This document shows, one piece after another, positions 62,901 through 64,000 of a DNA stretch of 64,000 bases. Source of the stretch: Scatophagus argus (lineage: Eukaryota; Chordata; Actinopteri; Scatophagidae); NCBI RefSeq assembly GCF_020382885.2, contig NC_058510.1, positions 3,009,362 through 3,073,361 on the forward strand, read 5' to 3'. Both the position numbers and the translations under genes were made by a program. The notes under the pieces were generated by a model. That model saw nothing but the letters and a program-made list of their open reading frames with translations, did no database searches and was not told where the DNA came from. Numbering within the stretch: position 1 is the stretch's first letter; every line of letters begins with the position of its first letter.

Positions 62901-64000
62901 GGTTATTGATATGGACGTGCTCATGCACACATGGAAGCACATTGCCCTCTGTGGCTTCCTGGTGCTGAAACCAAAAAGCTGCAGGAAGGCACACAAATCA
63001 CTGCTTGTAGGCAGGAGGACAAGTTGGGTGGAGGGCAGGAGGGGCAATCAGACGAGAGAGCACTTGAGGAGAAAACGACAGGCTGTTGTTCTGGTGCTCC
63101 TGTCCCCATCTTCTGTAAATGAAGGCCTGTTCTTCTCTCTCCGTCATCTTTGCTGCGTTCTTCCCCGTCTCCCCGTCTTTTAGGTAAACCCTATTACCAG
63201 AAAAGCGCTCTAACTCTACTTCAGATTGAAACTAAAGTGCTTATTGTTTTCATGTACCACATTTACTGCGCTCCCCATCTCTCCGTTTCTTTTTTTGGCT
63301 TAAAAGGAAAGAGAATTGTAAGCCCAAGCTTTTTACCATCTGCAATGGTTGAGGGCCTCACTTGTTTGTGATCACTATACTTAATATCCATAATAATGAC
63401 AGGAAATATGGAAATACCTGTTTTTTTTTTATAAGTCTGCCTCATCTGGTGTTTTTCTCTTCAAAACCACTCAAAGCCAAATGAAGTAAGTCAATGAAAG
63501 ATAAGTGAGGCTTGCAAATGACCAGAGAGAAAGAAAGATCATAGACCTTGCATGCACTTCACTTCAGCTGGAGTTCAGTCATAAGAATGAATAGGGTGAG
63601 TCCATTAGTATCAACAACCTTCAATTTTCTTCAATTCAGTTATCTGCTTTTTTTTAAAAATTGTTTCTTTTTTCTGTATTTTCCACATCTTTCTCCAAAT
63701 TTGTTTGCCCAGCGTGTGCTTTGTACTCCTTGTCATTGCTGACAAGGCCGTTGGCTTTGGAAGACAGCCGTGTGTGTGTGTGTGTGTGTGTGTGTGTAGT
63801 ATATGACATGTTTTTCATGCATTTAATATTAATTGTTTCACAAAAAATGACTGCTGTTATGCACTGTTTGAGAGTAAAGGGAAGACGTCGACTTGGTAGT
63901 TAATTGATAATGAAGTAGTGTTCTATCAGTTTTGCTCCTTGTCTGCTGGTAGGAATGAAGGGCCTTTTTTCCCTCAAATAATGCAGATACCTACTGACAC
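53951..64000. other. gene-poor stretch to window end
   Basis: About 10 kb without a recognisable exon or RNA gene. It contains CA/GT runs (about 55362-55378, 60155-60167, 63770-63797), CT-rich and CA-rich sequence at 60280-60390, GA repeats near 60474-60514 and an oligo-A tract near 62073-62100. It could be intergenic, or the large first intron of a gene starting near 53.7 kb. Confidence 0.45.
63770..63797. repeat. (GT)n microsatellite
   Basis: Pure GT run near the window end. Confidence 0.95.

Noticed and set aside
62797-63183. 128-codon plus-strand frame near the window end
   Set aside because: No similarity to a known protein that I can see, no promoter or splice context, ordinary composition.
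1-64000. CRISPR arrays, tRNA or rRNA genes, operon structure
   Set aside because: None seen; the regular repeats present are microsatellites, and the genes are split eukaryotic genes.

Overview
The window is vertebrate nuclear DNA, almost certainly from a ray-finned (teleost) fish. The coding genes are split by GT-AG introns. The dispersed repeats (Tc1/mariner, hAT, piggyBac, a CR1/L2/Rex1-type LINE, abundant CA/GT and GA microsatellites) are the mixture typical of teleosts. The order nup58 - mtmr6 - amer2 matches the NUP58-MTMR6-AMER2 block of human chromosome 13q12. No prokaryotic-style operons, CRISPR arrays or rRNA were seen.

Layout. (1) About 15-12845, minus strand: nup58 (nucleoporin p58/p45), with a long 3' UTR at the window start and 14 coding exons that join to a 596-residue FG nucleoporin. 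Its largest intron (3392-9120) carries a small hAT-type MITE. (2) 12846-14065: the short interval between nup58 and mtmr6, probably a divergent promoter region. (3) 14066-25014, plus strand: mtmr6, a myotubularin-family 3-phosphoinositide phosphatase, 15 coding exons, 661 residues. One intron holds a hAT transposon remnant with a perfect 8-bp target duplication, and another a deleted Tc1/mariner copy next to an exon. (4) 25340-30000: intergenic. (5) About 30000-37080, plus strand: amer2, with one large coding exon at 32076-34157 (693 residues), a GA-microsatellite-filled 5' leader and a long 3' UTR. (6) 37080-41900: intergenic, with repeat fragments and a Tc1 fragment. (7) 41915-43786, minus strand: a beta-1,4-galactosyltransferase of the B4GALT1/2 type made of only two coding exons, the second holding the whole remaining catalytic domain. 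(8) 45892-48711: a 5'-truncated LINE whose remaining endonuclease/reverse transcriptase frame is open. (9) 48712-64000: gene-poor, with a Tc1 element having both ends, a 269-bp piggyBac derivative, microsatellites and one weak candidate first exon near 53.7 kb.

The cellular genes do not form one pathway. nup58 acts in the central channel of the nuclear pore, mtmr6 in PI3P/PI(3,5)P2 turnover on endosomal membranes, amer2 as a membrane-bound APC recruiter in Wnt signalling, and the galactosyltransferase in the Golgi. The order of the first three is inherited vertebrate synteny.

I did not find a clearly new biological system. The points most worth a second look are the galactosyltransferase (Phe at the donor-selecting Tyr289 position, and an almost intronless catalytic domain), the in-frame Arg-Glu repeat frame upstream of amer2, a possible short nup58 isoform made by read-through of one donor, and the signs of recent transposon activity (perfect target duplications, a 109-base identical stretch shared by two Tc1 copies, an open LINE frame). 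All family assignments come from reading translated sequence and from memory of the families; no database search was run.
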